From: an uncultured beta proteobacterium
Lineage (GTDB): Bacteria > Pseudomonadota > Gammaproteobacteria > Burkholderiales > Burkholderiaceae_C
Direction: 5' to 3'
Assembly: GCA_903828235.1 (NCBI GenBank)
Contig: CAIKLM010000087.1
Coordinates: 1 to 33,569, forward strand
DNA: 33,569 bases
In this document: positions 1-7,268 of the stretch, piece after piece
Position numbering within the stretch: the first letter of the stretch is position 1
Layout of the letters: each line of letters begins with the position of its first letter
Notes under the pieces: generated by a model
The model's input: only the letters and a program-made list of their open reading frames with translations
Told to the model about the DNA's origin: nothing
Databases searched by the model: none
Program-made: the position numbers and the translations under genes

Positions 1-1
1 G

Positions 2-613
2 GCCGTGGCGGCGGAACTGGCCCGCAGCGACGCCCGCACGCCGCTGCCGCCGCAGGCGCGCGTGGTGGCCCTGCCGGCCGCGCCCGACGCGCGGCTGCGC
101 CTGGCGCCCTGCCGCGAGGTCCAGGCCCTGCCCAGCCCCGGCGCACCGGCCTGGGGCCGCACCCGGGTGCTGCTGCGCTGCGCAAGCGGCGCCACGGCCT
201 GGCGCATCAGCCTGCCGGTCCACGTTCAGGTGTGGGCGCCGGCCTGGGTGGCCGCGGCTCCGCGCGCCGCCGGGGACGCGCTGGCCGAGGGTCACCTGAG
301 GCCCGGGGTCGTCGACTGGGCCGCGGCGCCCACGCCGCCCCTGCCGCTGACCAGCAACCCCGCCGGCCGGACGCTGGCCCGGCCGCTGGCCGCCGGCGAA
401 GCGCTGCGCGAGGCCGACCTGCGCAGCCGCCAGTGGTTCGGCGCGGGCGACACGGTGCAGGTCACGGCCCGGGGTTCGGGTTTCTCCATACGGGCCGAAG
501 CCCAGGCCCTGACGCCCGGCTACGAGGGGCGACCGGCACGGCTGAAGGCCGGCAACGGCCGCGTCTTCAGCGCCACCCCGGTGGCCGAACGCGAGGCCGA
601 GGTGCTGCTGTGA
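2..613 (+). CDS. flgA: FlgA, flagellar P-ring assembly chaperone (5' end off window)
   Basis: FlgA is a periplasmic chaperone that helps FlgI assemble into the P ring of the flagellar basal body. The frame is open to the left edge of the window, and no signal peptide is visible, so the N-terminus lies outside. The visible part (about 203 codons) shows the FlgA C-terminal SAF-type region: the segment around residues 85-140 (GDALAEGHLRPGVVDW, then NPAGRTLARPLAAGEALREADL) and the terminal beta-rich part with GDTVQVTARGSGFSI. FlgA homologs commonly end shortly after such a segment, and this one stops at a TGA after EAEVLL. It is followed by a promoter-bearing gap and flgM, the usual flgA-flgM-flgN order in beta- and gammaproteobacteria. 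Identity is firm; the true start cannot be given. Confidence 0.9.
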   Translation, partial: AVAAELARSDARTPLPPQARVVALPAAPDARLRLAPCREVQALPSPGAPAWGRTRVLLRCASGATAWRISLPVHVQVWAPAWVAAAPRAAGDALAEGHLRPGVVDWAAAPTPPLPLTSNPAGRTLARPLAAGEALREADLRSRQWFGAGDTVQVTARGSGFSIRAEAQALTPGYEGRPARLKAGNGRVFSATPVAEREAEVLL

Positions 614-688
614 CCCCCCTCGCCCGCCGTGGCCGACGGCAACACCCCCGTGAACCGGGGGGTTCGGCGAGAATCCGCCGGAAACGCC

Positions 689-716
689 TAAAGTCCGCCG
701 CCGGCGCTGCCGATAG
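689..716 (+). promoter_or_regulatory. sigma-28 (FliA) promoter upstream of flgM
   Basis: The sequence TAAAGTCC (689-696), 12 nt, then GCCGATAG (709-716) closely matches the enterobacterial FliA consensus TAAAGTTT-N11-GCCGATAA. The -35 TAAA is perfect, the -10 differs only in its last base, and the spacer is one base longer (16 instead of 15 nt between TAAA and GCCGATA). The flgM ATG lies about 55 nt further on. A FliA promoter in front of flgM is expected, because FlgM is a late gene in the known hierarchy. Confidence 0.8.
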
Positions 717-771
717 TCCTGCCAATCTGCCGGTCCCGTCATCCTGACGAGTCGTCGGCCAGGAGTCCATC

Positions 772-1053
772 ATGAAGATCGGTCCTCTCGAACCCAAGAC
801 CATCGCCGCGCCGGCCACCGCCGAGCGCAAGGCGGCACCGCAGCCCGCCTCGGCCGAGCCGAGCGCGCAGGTGAAGCTGTCCAACGCGGCGCAGGGCCTG
901 CAGGCGGCCGAGGGCGATCCCACCTTCGACACCGCCAAGGTCGAGCGCATCGCGCAGGCCATCCGCGACGGCCAGTTCAAGGTGAACCCCGAGGCCATCG
1001 CCGACAAGCTGATCGTCAACGCCCAGGAACTGCTGAGCCGCAAGCCCAGCTGA
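772..1053 (+). CDS. flgM: FlgM, anti-sigma-28 factor
   Basis: FlgM binds and holds sigma-28 (FliA) inactive until the hook-basal body is finished, then leaves the cell through the flagellar export channel. The 93-residue size is normal for the family. The N-terminal half is Pro/Ala-rich and probably disordered. The C-terminal half carries the FliA-binding pattern: VERIAQAIRDGQFKVNPEAI, followed by ADKLIVNAQELL. The ATG at 772 is preceded by an AGGAG Shine-Dalgarno with 7-nt spacing, so the start is secure. A sigma-28 promoter lies at 689-716, and flgN follows after 16 nt. The partner FliA is encoded at 19428-20141 on the other strand. Confidence 0.93.
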   Translation: MKIGPLEPKTIAAPATAERKAAPQPASAEPSAQVKLSNAAQGLQAAEGDPTFDTAKVERIAQAIRDGQFKVNPEAIADKLIVNAQELLSRKPS

Positions 1054-1069
1054 GCAGGCACGCGCAGCC

Positions 1070-1483
1070 ATGAGGCACAGCCAGCAGGAATTCGATTCCA
1101 TCAGCGATGCCGCCGCGCAGGCGGCCGCGCTGGAGCGGCCCCTGGAGGCCGTCGAACAGCAGCTGGTGGCGCTGGGCACGGCCCTGCACCGCCAGGACGC
1201 CGCCGCGGTCGACGCCGCCGCGGCCGAACTCCACGTGGCGCTGGCCGCCGCGGTCGACCACTTCACGCTGGCGGCCCGCCAGGGCAGCGTGCCGGCGCCG
1301 CTGCGCCGGCGGCTGGCCCAGGCCGGCGGTCAGGTGGCGGCGCAGCGCGAAGCGCTGGCGCGCGCCACCGCCTCGCTGGACCGCGCGATCGACGTGCTGA
1401 TCCCGCGCAGCGCGCCGGCAACGCTGTATTCGTCGCAAGGTGCCTCCGAGCGCTTGGGGGGCGGCGGCGCGCTGATGGCCTGA
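1070..1483 (+). CDS. flgN: FlgN-like flagellar export chaperone
   Basis: FlgN is the cytoplasmic chaperone for the hook-filament junction proteins FlgK and FlgL. The 137-residue product is almost entirely alpha-helical by composition, with long Ala/Leu/Gln/Glu runs that suggest coiled coil, as in FlgN. Sequence conservation in this family is low, so the call leans on size, helicity and position directly after flgM (16-nt gap). The C-terminus contains LYSSQGASERLGGGGALMA, an Ala/Gly-rich tail resembling the end of other betaproteobacterial FlgN proteins as I remember them. No good Shine-Dalgarno precedes the ATG at 1070, so coupling to flgM is likely. Confidence 0.8.
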   Translation: MRHSQQEFDSISDAAAQAAALERPLEAVEQQLVALGTALHRQDAAAVDAAAAELHVALAAAVDHFTLAARQGSVPAPLRRRLAQAGGQVAAQREALARATASLDRAIDVLIPRSAPATLYSSQGASERLGGGGALMA

Positions 1484-1872
1484 GAGGGCAGAGCCATCCC
1501 CCGGAGTTCGTCACCGACGGGGCCCCTCTTGGCTCCCACCCCGGTGGCCCAGGCGCCCTCCGGTTGGTGCCTCCCGGCCAACCGGGTGGCCACGACCCGG
1601 GCACCGCGACCGGCGGTCATGGTCAGGCGGTCGCCAGCGCGGGCTGCGGACGATGCGGGCGATCCCCGAGACCACTCGCCCCGGATGGCGCATCGGCTCG
1701 ATGCGGTCCTGGGGCTCCAGGGCGCAGTCCGAGACGCACCCTGGCGCGCACCCCAGCGCCATGAGCCGCGCCCGCCCCCGATCACGCCATGTCACCTGGC
1801 GGCACGGCCTGGGCACCTTGGCTCGGCATGTGGCTCTGCGGACGTCTCAGCCCGCCGGTTGGCGTCCGTTCG
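1484..1872 (+). other. 389-nt region with no recognisable gene, upstream of the IS66 relic
   Basis: No frame on either strand here gives a protein I recognise, although several stay open because of high GC. It contains an 8-bp-arm inverted repeat (CCGGTTGG at 1560-1567 with CCAACCGG at 1578-1585, 10-nt loop) but no T tract, so it is not a typical intrinsic terminator. The last 8 bases, TCCGTTCG (1865-1872), are the left target-site copy of the IS66 relic. It may be degraded coding sequence lost when the element inserted; that is only a guess. Confidence 0.5.
1865..1872 (+). repeat. Left 8-bp target-site duplication of the IS66 relic
   Basis: TCCGTTCG lies immediately left of the left terminal repeat. 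The identical octamer occurs at 2536-2543 immediately right of the right terminal repeat. An 8-bp duplication is characteristic of IS66-family insertion. Confidence 0.85.
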
Positions 1873-1921
1873 GTATGCGCGCGGCGATCCCATCTTGAAG
1901 TGGGACTTGGCCCCGATAACG

Positions 1922-1954
1922 ATCGTGTCCACGTACGACTTACGCGGACACGAT
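1922..1954 (+). repeat. 33-bp inverted repeat at the internal deletion point of the IS66 relic
   Basis: ATCGTGTCCACGTA (1922-1935) and TACGCGGACACGAT (1941-1954) are 14-nt arms that pair with a single mismatch around the 5-nt loop CGACT. No T run follows, so it does not look like a terminator. It ends two bases before the point where transposase sequence resumes (about 1957), so it marks or touches the deletion junction. Confidence 0.7.
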
Positions 1955-1956
1955 GA

Positions 1957-2495
1957 CACCGCAGGAAGTTCCACGAGCTGTGGGTCAACCACGGCAGCCA
2001 GGTCGGCGAGCGGGCGCTGAAGTTCTTCGGCGAGATCCATGGCATCGAGCGCGAGGTGCAAGAGCTCGAACCAGACGAGCGAAGGCGAATACGCCAGCAG
2101 CGCTCGGCCAAGATCACCGACGCCCTGCATCAATGGCTGGAGCAGCAACGCAAGCTGGTGCCCGAGGGATCACGGTCAAGGCCATCGACTACAGCTTGAA
2201 GCGGCGGAAGGCGCTGACTCGCTTCATCGAAGACGGTGATCTGCCGGCTGACAACAACTGGGTTGAGAACCAGATCCGTCAGATTGCCATCGGCAGGTCG
2301 AACTGGCTGTTCGCAGGATCGCTGCGCGCCGGCCAGCGAGCAGCGGCGGTGATGAGCCTGCTGCAGTCGGCGCGACTCAACGGGCTGGACCCGTACCTCT
2401 ACATCAAGGACGTGCTGACCCGGCTGCCGACGCAGTCGGCGGGACGGATCGAGGAGTTGCTGCCGCGTCGTTGGCAGCCGGGCGCATCGCGCTGA
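1957..2495 (+). pseudogene. IS66 transposase (TnpC) C-terminal fragment, frameshifted
   Basis: The fragment reads in one frame from about 1957 (HRRKFHELWVNHGSQVGERA, then ALKFFGEIHGIEREVQELEP) to about 2167. It then continues in the next frame as ITVKAIDYSLKRRKALTRF, DNNWVENQIRQIAIGRSNWL, FAGSLRAGQRAAAVMSLLQS and ARLNGLDPYLYIKDVLTRLP, ending at TGA 2493-2495. These are strong signatures of the IS66 transposase catalytic C-terminus and tail. About 180 of roughly 500 residues remain. A one-base loss near 2167-2172, within CCCGAGGGATCACGG, explains the frame change. There is no start codon or N-terminal domain, and an in-frame stop lies directly upstream. It is non-functional. Confidence 0.9.
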
Positions 2496-2535
2496 TGCGC
2501 CTCAAGCTCGCGGGGTGGGTTGCACGCACGCTTAC

Positions 2536-2543
2536 TCCGTTCG
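2536..2543 (+). repeat. Right 8-bp target-site duplication of the IS66 relic
   Basis: TCCGTTCG directly follows the terminal CTTAC of the element and matches the octamer at 1865-1872 exactly. Joining the two flanks after removing one copy recreates the likely pre-insertion sequence. Confidence 0.85.
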
Positions 2544-2706
2544 GCCACTCTGCGCTGGGCATCCGCAACACGTGACAACTGCACGCGCCGCACGCGACCG
2601 TGCCTACAGCAGCGCTGGCGCGAACCGAAAACCCACTTGTCCCTTTCGTGCTGCAGCGCCAGCGCATCCCACTGCGTGTCGGGGGCGGCACCTCTCCTAT
2701 CGATAC

Positions 2707-3885
2707 ATGAATCACGAGACCACGCATCCACCCGGCACAGGCTTGGCCAGCTGGCCTCTCAGAACCCTGCTGGGCTGGGCTCTGCTGGCAACTGGGCCCT
2801 TGTTGGCCTGGCCCGGCGGATGGGTCGTGCTGCCGGCGTTTGCCAGCGCGACAGCTGGTTGGTTGCTGCTTCAGCGTCGGACAGTTGCGGACCCGTCGAT
2901 CATGGTTGAGCCACCGGCATACGCGCCAACCCCGGATGCTCGCGCTCCGGCCGCGGGTCGTATCGGCGCCGAGGTCATGGTCAGCGAGGTTGTCCCGGTG
3001 TGGGCGCGGCAGATGGAGGCGACCCGCGACGTCGTCTCGGGCGGGCTTCAGGAACTGCTTGAATCGTTCAGCCGGACGTCAGGGTGCTTGGAGGATCTGG
3101 GCCGGACGTTGGACTCACTGCAGATTGGCGCCGAGCCCGGTGCGATTGACCAAGCACTGCGCCGCGAGTCGGGTGCGCTGGACGCGCTCACCGAGGCCAG
3201 CTGTCGAGCCTTCAAGGAGCGCGACACCATGCTCGCGGAACTCGGCCGATGTGCCGATGCCATCGGGGAGCTGGAGCGCTTGGCGAAGCAGACTCGCGAG
3301 ATCGGTCGCAGCACACGGCTGGTGGCGTTCAACGCCTCGATTGAGGCCAATCGCCAGCAAGGCGGCCGCGCGGACAGCGGCAGCCTGGCGGTGGCCAGCG
3401 AGTTGCGGGCGCTGGCCGGCCGAATGGCCGAGACGGGCGAGCAAATCGAGCAAGTGGTGGCGCGACTGCTGGGCAGCATCTCCGGCCCACGTCGGGGCTT
3501 CGAAGCCGCCGACACGAGCATGCAGGAGCTCCGGATGGAGATAGACCTTTGCGCCCGCGCCGCGTTGGGCGCGCTGCTCGGTTCGCTTGGCAAATCGCTG
3601 TCGGGCAATCAGTCGCTGCGCGATACCAGCCGCGAGCTGGGGAACCAGCTCGAGACGGCGTTCGTGAACTTCCAGTTCGGTGACCGGGTGTCGCAGATGC
3701 TGACCATCGTGAGTAACGACATGGTGAGTTTCGCACGCTGGGTCACCGAGAACCCCCGCTGCACCCAGACCGATGCAGCCGCGTGGCTGGCAGCTCTGGA
3801 GGCAAGCTACACGATGGAAGAACAGCGCTCCACCCATCATGGCAACGTGCACGTGAACAACAGTGCCAGCGTCGAGTTCTTCTGA
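2707..3885 (+). CDS. Membrane-anchored methyl-accepting chemotaxis-like protein
   Basis: This 392-residue product heads the chemotaxis operon. Residues about 15-55 form two closely spaced hydrophobic segments (LRTLLGWALLATGPLLAW, then VVLPAFASATAGWLLL), leaving almost no periplasmic sensor. The rest is helical and cytoplasmic. The receptor hairpin signature is present but altered: STRLVAFNASIEANRQQGGR, where canonical receptors have [16 protein letters not shown]. The C-terminal part contains NFQFGDRVSQMLTIVSND, a pattern seen in a small MCP-like family encoded next to cheY in betaproteobacteria. The ATG at 2707 is chosen because the frame otherwise runs back into the IS66 right end. No clear Shine-Dalgarno is visible. 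It may modulate CheA rather than sense a ligand; that is inference. Confidence 0.75.
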   Translation: MNHETTHPPGTGLASWPLRTLLGWALLATGPLLAWPGGWVVLPAFASATAGWLLLQRRTVADPSIMVEPPAYAPTPDARAPAAGRIGAEVMVSEVVPVWARQMEATRDVVSGGLQELLESFSRTSGCLEDLGRTLDSLQIGAEPGAIDQALRRESGALDALTEASCRAFKERDTMLAELGRCADAIGELERLAKQTREIGRSTRLVAFNASIEANRQQGGRADSGSLAVASELRALAGRMAETGEQIEQVVARLLGSISGPRRGFEAADTSMQELRMEIDLCARAALGALLGSLGKSLSGNQSLRDTSRELGNQLETAFVNFQFGDRVSQMLTIVSNDMVSFARWVTENPRCTQTDAAAWLAALEASYTMEEQRSTHHGNVHVNNSASVEFF

Positions 3886-3908
3886 TTCAGACCAAAGGCA
3901 ACCTTCGT

Positions 3909-4274
3909 ATGAGCAAGACCGTAATGATCGTGGACGACTCCGGCAGCTTTCGCACCGTCGTCAAGCTGGCGCTCCAGAAGTCCGGCTATGAGACCGTTGA
4001 GGCCGTGGACGGCCAGGACGCCGTCACCAAGCTGGACGGGCGCAAGCTGAACCTCATCGTCTGCGACGTGAACATGCCCAACATGGATGGGCTGTCCTTC
4101 CTGCGGCATCTGAAGACCACGGGTTCGTACAAGTTCATCCCAGTGATCATGCTCACCACCGAGAGCCAGGAAGCCAAGAAGGCCGAGGGCAAGGCTGCAG
4201 GCGCCCGCGCATGGATCACCAAGCCCTTCCAGCCCAGCCAACTGGTCGACGCCGTGAACAAGCTCTGCGTCTGA
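3909..4274 (+). CDS. cheY: CheY-type response regulator, first of a tandem pair
   Basis: This is a single-domain receiver of 121 residues. The acidic pair is D9/D10, the phospho-acceptor is D53 in VCDVNMPNMDG, the switch Thr is T83 and the conserved Lys is K105 in ITKPF. The aromatic switch residue (Tyr106 in E. coli CheY) is replaced by Trp102. The ATG at 3909 is chosen over the longer open frame because receiver homology starts right at MSKTVMIVDDS and an AAAGG motif lies upstream. It lies 23 nt after the MCP-like gene and 9 nt before a second receiver, with about 45% identity between the two by ungapped count. Likely phosphorylated by the CheA encoded at 4958. Whether it binds FliM is uncertain. 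Confidence 0.88.
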   Translation: MSKTVMIVDDSGSFRTVVKLALQKSGYETVEAVDGQDAVTKLDGRKLNLIVCDVNMPNMDGLSFLRHLKTTGSYKFIPVIMLTTESQEAKKAEGKAAGARAWITKPFQPSQLVDAVNKLCV

Positions 4275-4283
4275 GTCTGCATC

Positions 4284-4649
4284 ATGACACGGACGATCCT
4301 GCTCATCGACGACTCTCCCAGCGTGCGCACGCTCATGCGCGGCGCGCTGGAACGCGAGAAATTCAGCGTGGTCGACGCCTACGACGGCGAGGAGGCGATG
4401 GACAAACTCGACGGTCAGCCATTCGGCCTGATCGTCAGCGACCTGGCGATGCCACGGATGGACGGGTTGTCCTTCCTGCGCTGGCTACGCGTACACCCGC
4501 GCTACAAGTTCACGCCGCTGCTGATTCTGACCACCGAGACCCGCAAGCAGGTGAAGGAGTCGGCCCGCCAGATGGGCGCCCAGGGCATCCTGGCCAAGCC
4601 CTGCACCCCTACGCAGCTGGTCACCGCCGTGCAGCGGCTGTGCCGTTGA
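4284..4649 (+). CDS. CheY-type response regulator, second of a tandem pair
   Basis: This is a single-domain receiver of 121 residues, exactly as long as the one encoded at 3909 and alignable to it without gaps. Key residues are D9/D10, phospho-acceptor D53 in VSDLAMPRMDG, T83 and K105 in LAKPC. The position of Tyr106 in E. coli CheY is occupied by Ile, so the classic Tyr/Thr switch is incomplete. The C-terminal helix QLVTAVQRLC closely mirrors QLVDAVNKLC of its neighbour, which supports tandem duplication followed by divergence. It sits between the first receiver and a STAS gene in the same operon. It could act as a phosphate sink for CheA or serve a non-flagellar output; the sequence does not decide. 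Confidence 0.85.
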   Translation: MTRTILLIDDSPSVRTLMRGALEREKFSVVDAYDGEEAMDKLDGQPFGLIVSDLAMPRMDGLSFLRWLRVHPRYKFTPLLILTTETRKQVKESARQMGAQGILAKPCTPTQLVTAVQRLCR

Positions 4650-4662
4650 ACCAGGTCCACCC

Positions 4663-4947
4663 ATGTCGACAACCCACCTACTGGCCCTCGGCCCCGAGAT
4701 GACCATGCCAGTCGCTGCCGCTGTGCGCAGCCAGCTGGTCGAAGCGCTGAACCGCGCCGGACCACTGAATCTGGACCTAGGCGGCATCTCCGACTTCGAC
4801 AGCAGTGGCATTCAGCTGCTACTGGCCGCGCGTCGCAGCCTGGCCGCACGCGGCGACGCGCTCAACCTGCACGCGGCCAGCGCCCCAGTGCGGGATGCGC
4901 TGGCGATCTTTGGCCTGGGCGACCTGCTCAAGCCTGCAATGCCCTGA
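4663..4947 (+). CDS. STAS-domain protein of the chemotaxis operon
   Basis: This 94-residue protein is a stand-alone STAS domain, the fold of anti-sigma-factor antagonists such as SpoIIAA. The core motif is LDLGGISDFDSSGIQLLLAA. Ser48, the second Ser of DSSG, matches the Ser that SpoIIAA-type proteins have phosphorylated by a partner kinase. An AGGT motif precedes the ATG with 7-nt spacing, and cheA follows after 10 nt. No cognate serine kinase (RsbW/SpoIIAB type) is visible in the window. STAS genes next to cheA are known in several proteobacterial chemotaxis clusters, but their role is poorly defined. It may be a docking or switch partner for one of the receptors or for CheA. Confidence 0.85.
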   Translation: MSTTHLLALGPEMTMPVAAAVRSQLVEALNRAGPLNLDLGGISDFDSSGIQLLLAARRSLAARGDALNLHAASAPVRDALAIFGLGDLLKPAMP

Positions 4948-4957
4948 GGAGTACAAC

Positions 4958-7207
4958 ATGACGAGCGACGACGACGCCGAAGTAATTGCCGCCGCACGGG
5001 CCGGCTTCCTGGACGAAGCCGCCGACATGCTGCAACAGTTCGAAGCCGCACTGCTGGTGATGGAAAGCGACCCCGGTAACGCCGAGAACCTGAACGCGGC
5101 ATTCCGGGCGGCACACACCATCAAGGGCACTGCAGGACTGTTCGGCTGCGACGCGGTGGTGTCCTTCACGCACGAGGTCGAGACGCTGATGGAAGCGCTG
5201 CGCTCGGGCGACCTGGCCGTCAGCGACGCCATCTCGGCGGCGCTTCTCGAAGGCCGCGACCAGATGGAGGCCCTCATCGACGAAGTGCGCACTGGGGCCT
5301 GCGACCCGGAGGTGCGGGCGCGCAGTGTCACGTTGGGGCAGCGCTTGCAGCAGCTGCGCTGCGGCGACGCCACCGACCTTGGTGACGGCGCCGCCGAGCC
5401 GACAGCGACGGCCGCCGCATCCACGGACGAGACCGCCGGAGCAGGCCTGTGGCACATCTCGCTGCGCTTCGGTCCCGACGCACTGCGCAACGGCCTCGAT
5501 CCGCTGGCCTTCCTGCGCTATCTGGGCAAGCTGGGCAGCGTGGTCCAGGTGCACACCCTGACGGACGCCGTACCCCCGCTGGCCGCACTGGACGCCGAGT
5601 CCTGCAACCTGGGCTTCGAGCTGCGCCTGCTGACCGAACGGAACCGACAGGACATCGAACAGGTTTTCGAGTTCGCGCTCGACGACTGTGCGCTGGCCAT
5701 CCTGCCGCCGGACGCCGGAGTGGCCGAGTACGAGGCCTTGCTGACCGAACGATGCGGCGGCGACGACACGGCGGCCGCTGCACTGCGGGCCATTTGGCAC
5801 CGCCAGGGTGTCAATCTGCAAGCGGACGAAGCCCCGCTCGCGGCCGCGGCACCGGAGACCGCCGAGGTGGCAACAGCCGCGCCGGCTGCGCTCTCCGCGC
5901 CAACGCCCTCCGCGCCCGAGCGCCGTGCCAGTGGATCGGACCGCCGATCGGCCACAGGCCGCCGCGGTGATGAGGCGCGCTTCATCAAGGTACGTGCCGA
6001 CAAGCTTGACCATCTCATCGACCTGATCGGCGAGCTCGTCATTGCCGGCAGCGGTGCGCAGATGGCAGCCAACGCCGAGGGCAGTGCGAGCTTCCTGGAG
6101 GCCTCGCAGCGCGTCAGCGACCTGGTACAGGCCACGCGCGACGGGGCCCTGAGCCTGCGCATGGTGCCCGTGGGAGAGACCTTCAGCCGCTTCACGCGCG
6201 TGGTGCGCGACATCAGCAAGCAGCTGGGCAAGGAGATCGAGTTGATCGTCACCGGGGGCGACACCGAGCTCGACAAGAGCATGGTCGAGCTCATCGGCGA
6301 TCCGCTGATGCACTTGGTGCGCAACAGCCTGGACCACGGCATCGAGGGCCCGGACGAGCGCATCGCCGCCGGCAAGGCACGCGTCGGCCGATTGGGTCTG
6401 AACGCCTATCACGAGGCCGGCAGCATCGTCATCGAGGTCAGCGACGACGGCCGGGGCCTTGCGCGCGACCGCATCATGAAGAAGGCGGTCGAGCGAGGCC
6501 TGGTGGCGGATGGCTCCGCGCTGTCCGACCCCGACGTCTGGCAATTGATCTTCGCGCCGGGCTTCTCCACCGCCGAGCAGGTGACCGACATCTCGGGCCG
6601 TGGAGTGGGCATGGACGTGGTCAAGCGCAACATCGAGGCGCTGCGCGGCCAGATCAGCCTCGCCAGCACCGAGGGGCGGGGGACCACGACGCAGATCCGG
6701 CTGCCGCTGACGCTGGCCATGATCGACGGATTCCTCACCTTGGTGGGCGGCGTGCACTACGTCCTGCCGCTGTCGGTGGTGAGCGAGTGCATCGACCTGC
6801 CGCACGAGTGCCAAGAGCACCCCGACCGCACTGCCGGCACCTTCGACCTTCGCGGCGAAGTGCTGCCCTACCTGGACCTGGCGCTGTTCTATGGCGCCGA
6901 ACCAACGGCTGACGCTGTGCGGGGTCGTCGGAGCCTGGTGGTCGTGCGCCAGGGCGCCGTGCGCGTCGGCCTTGTCGTCGACCGGCTGCTGGGCGAGCAC
7001 CAGACCGTGATCAAGCCGCTGGCGGGCATCTTCAAGCCCCTGGAGGCTCTGGCCGGCTCCACCATCCTGGGCTCGGGCGACGTGGCGCTCGTGCTTGACA
7101 TGCGGGGCCTGATGGCCGCGGCCATCCGGCCCGGCTCTACCGGCGCCCGCGCCCGTGCCGCCACGCCCGCCCCTGCCACCGCCATCAGCCGCATGCGGAG
7201 CGACTGA
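4958..7207 (+). CDS. cheA: CheA, chemotaxis histidine kinase
   Basis: CheA autophosphorylates on its HPt histidine under receptor control and passes phosphate to CheY and CheB. The 749-residue product shows all expected parts. The HPt domain has H53 ([14 protein letters not shown]). An alpha/beta domain lies near residues 165-255 in the place of P2. The dimerisation helix begins near residue 345 ([20 protein letters not shown]). The ATPase domain has its N box near residue 450 ([14 protein letters not shown]), DDGRG near 495 and GRGVGMDVV near 547. A CheW-like domain fills roughly residues 590-735. The ATG at 4958 follows GAGGAG by 6 nt; the frame upstream overlaps the STAS gene and is not coding. 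The Ala/Pro-rich linker before the dimerisation helix is long, which is common in this group. Confidence 0.96.
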   Translation: MTSDDDAEVIAAARAGFLDEAADMLQQFEAALLVMESDPGNAENLNAAFRAAHTIKGTAGLFGCDAVVSFTHEVETLMEALRSGDLAVSDAISAALLEGRDQMEALIDEVRTGACDPEVRARSVTLGQRLQQLRCGDATDLGDGAAEPTATAAASTDETAGAGLWHISLRFGPDALRNGLDPLAFLRYLGKLGSVVQVHTLTDAVPPLAALDAESCNLGFELRLLTERNRQDIEQVFEFALDDCALAILPPDAGVAEYEALLTERCGGDDTAAAALRAIWHRQGVNLQADEAPLAAAAPETAEVATAAPAALSAPTPSAPERRASGSDRRSATGRRGDEARFIKVRADKLDHLIDLIGELVIAGSGAQMAANAEGSASFLEASQRVSDLVQATRDGALSLRMVPVGETFSRFTRVVRDISKQLGKEIELIVTGGDTELDKSMVELIGDPLMHLVRNSLDHGIEGPDERIAAGKARVGRLGLNAYHEAGSIVIEVSDDGRGLARDRIMKKAVERGLVADGSALSDPDVWQLIFAPGFSTAEQVTDISGRGVGMDVVKRNIEALRGQISLASTEGRGTTTQIRLPLTLAMIDGFLTLVGGVHYVLPLSVVSECIDLPHECQEHPDRTAGTFDLRGEVLPYLDLALFYGAEPTADAVRGRRSLVVVRQGAVRVGLVVDRLLGEHQTVIKPLAGIFKPLEALAGSTILGSGDVALVLDMRGLMAAAIRPGSTGARARAATPAPATAISRMRSD

Positions 7208-7268
7208 GCCGGTGCAGCCCCTTAACAAATCCTTACCGCACCCAACGCGTACCCCAGAGAGGACCACC

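Larger units (their letters stand above)
1873..2535 (+). mobile_element. IS66-family relic, internally deleted, with both ends and target duplication
   Basis: The right end at 2522-2535 reads GCACGCACGCTTAC, whose reverse complement GTAAGCGTGCGTGC is an IS66-type terminal repeat. The left end at 1873 begins GTATGCGCGCGGCG. By my count the two ends match at 14 of the first 20 positions. Both ends are flanked by the identical octamer TCCGTTCG (1865-1872 and 2536-2543), which fits the 8-bp duplication made by IS66 elements. Complete members are usually about 2.5 kb with tnpA, tnpB and tnpC; this copy is only 663 bp. It keeps roughly 85 nt of the left end, then the last third of the transposase and the right end. 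It is not capable of transposing by itself. Confidence 0.87.

Noticed and set aside
1912..1919. CCCGATAA as a sigma-28 -10 inside the IS66 left end
   Set aside because: No TAAA/TCAA lies 15-16 nt upstream (the position reads TCTT), so only the -10 resembles a FliA site.
1953..2495. A single 180-residue intact protein from the ATG at 1953
   Set aside because: Only its C-terminal part (from about 2169) is IS66 transposase. The first part is out of frame relative to transposase sequence encoded at 1957-2167, so this is a frameshifted fragment, not a gene.
2515..2706. A GTG start at 2515 adding 64 residues to the MCP-like protein
   Set aside because: The extension would be translated through the IS66 right terminal repeat and has no receptor-like content; the hydrophobic N-terminus begins properly after the ATG at 2707.
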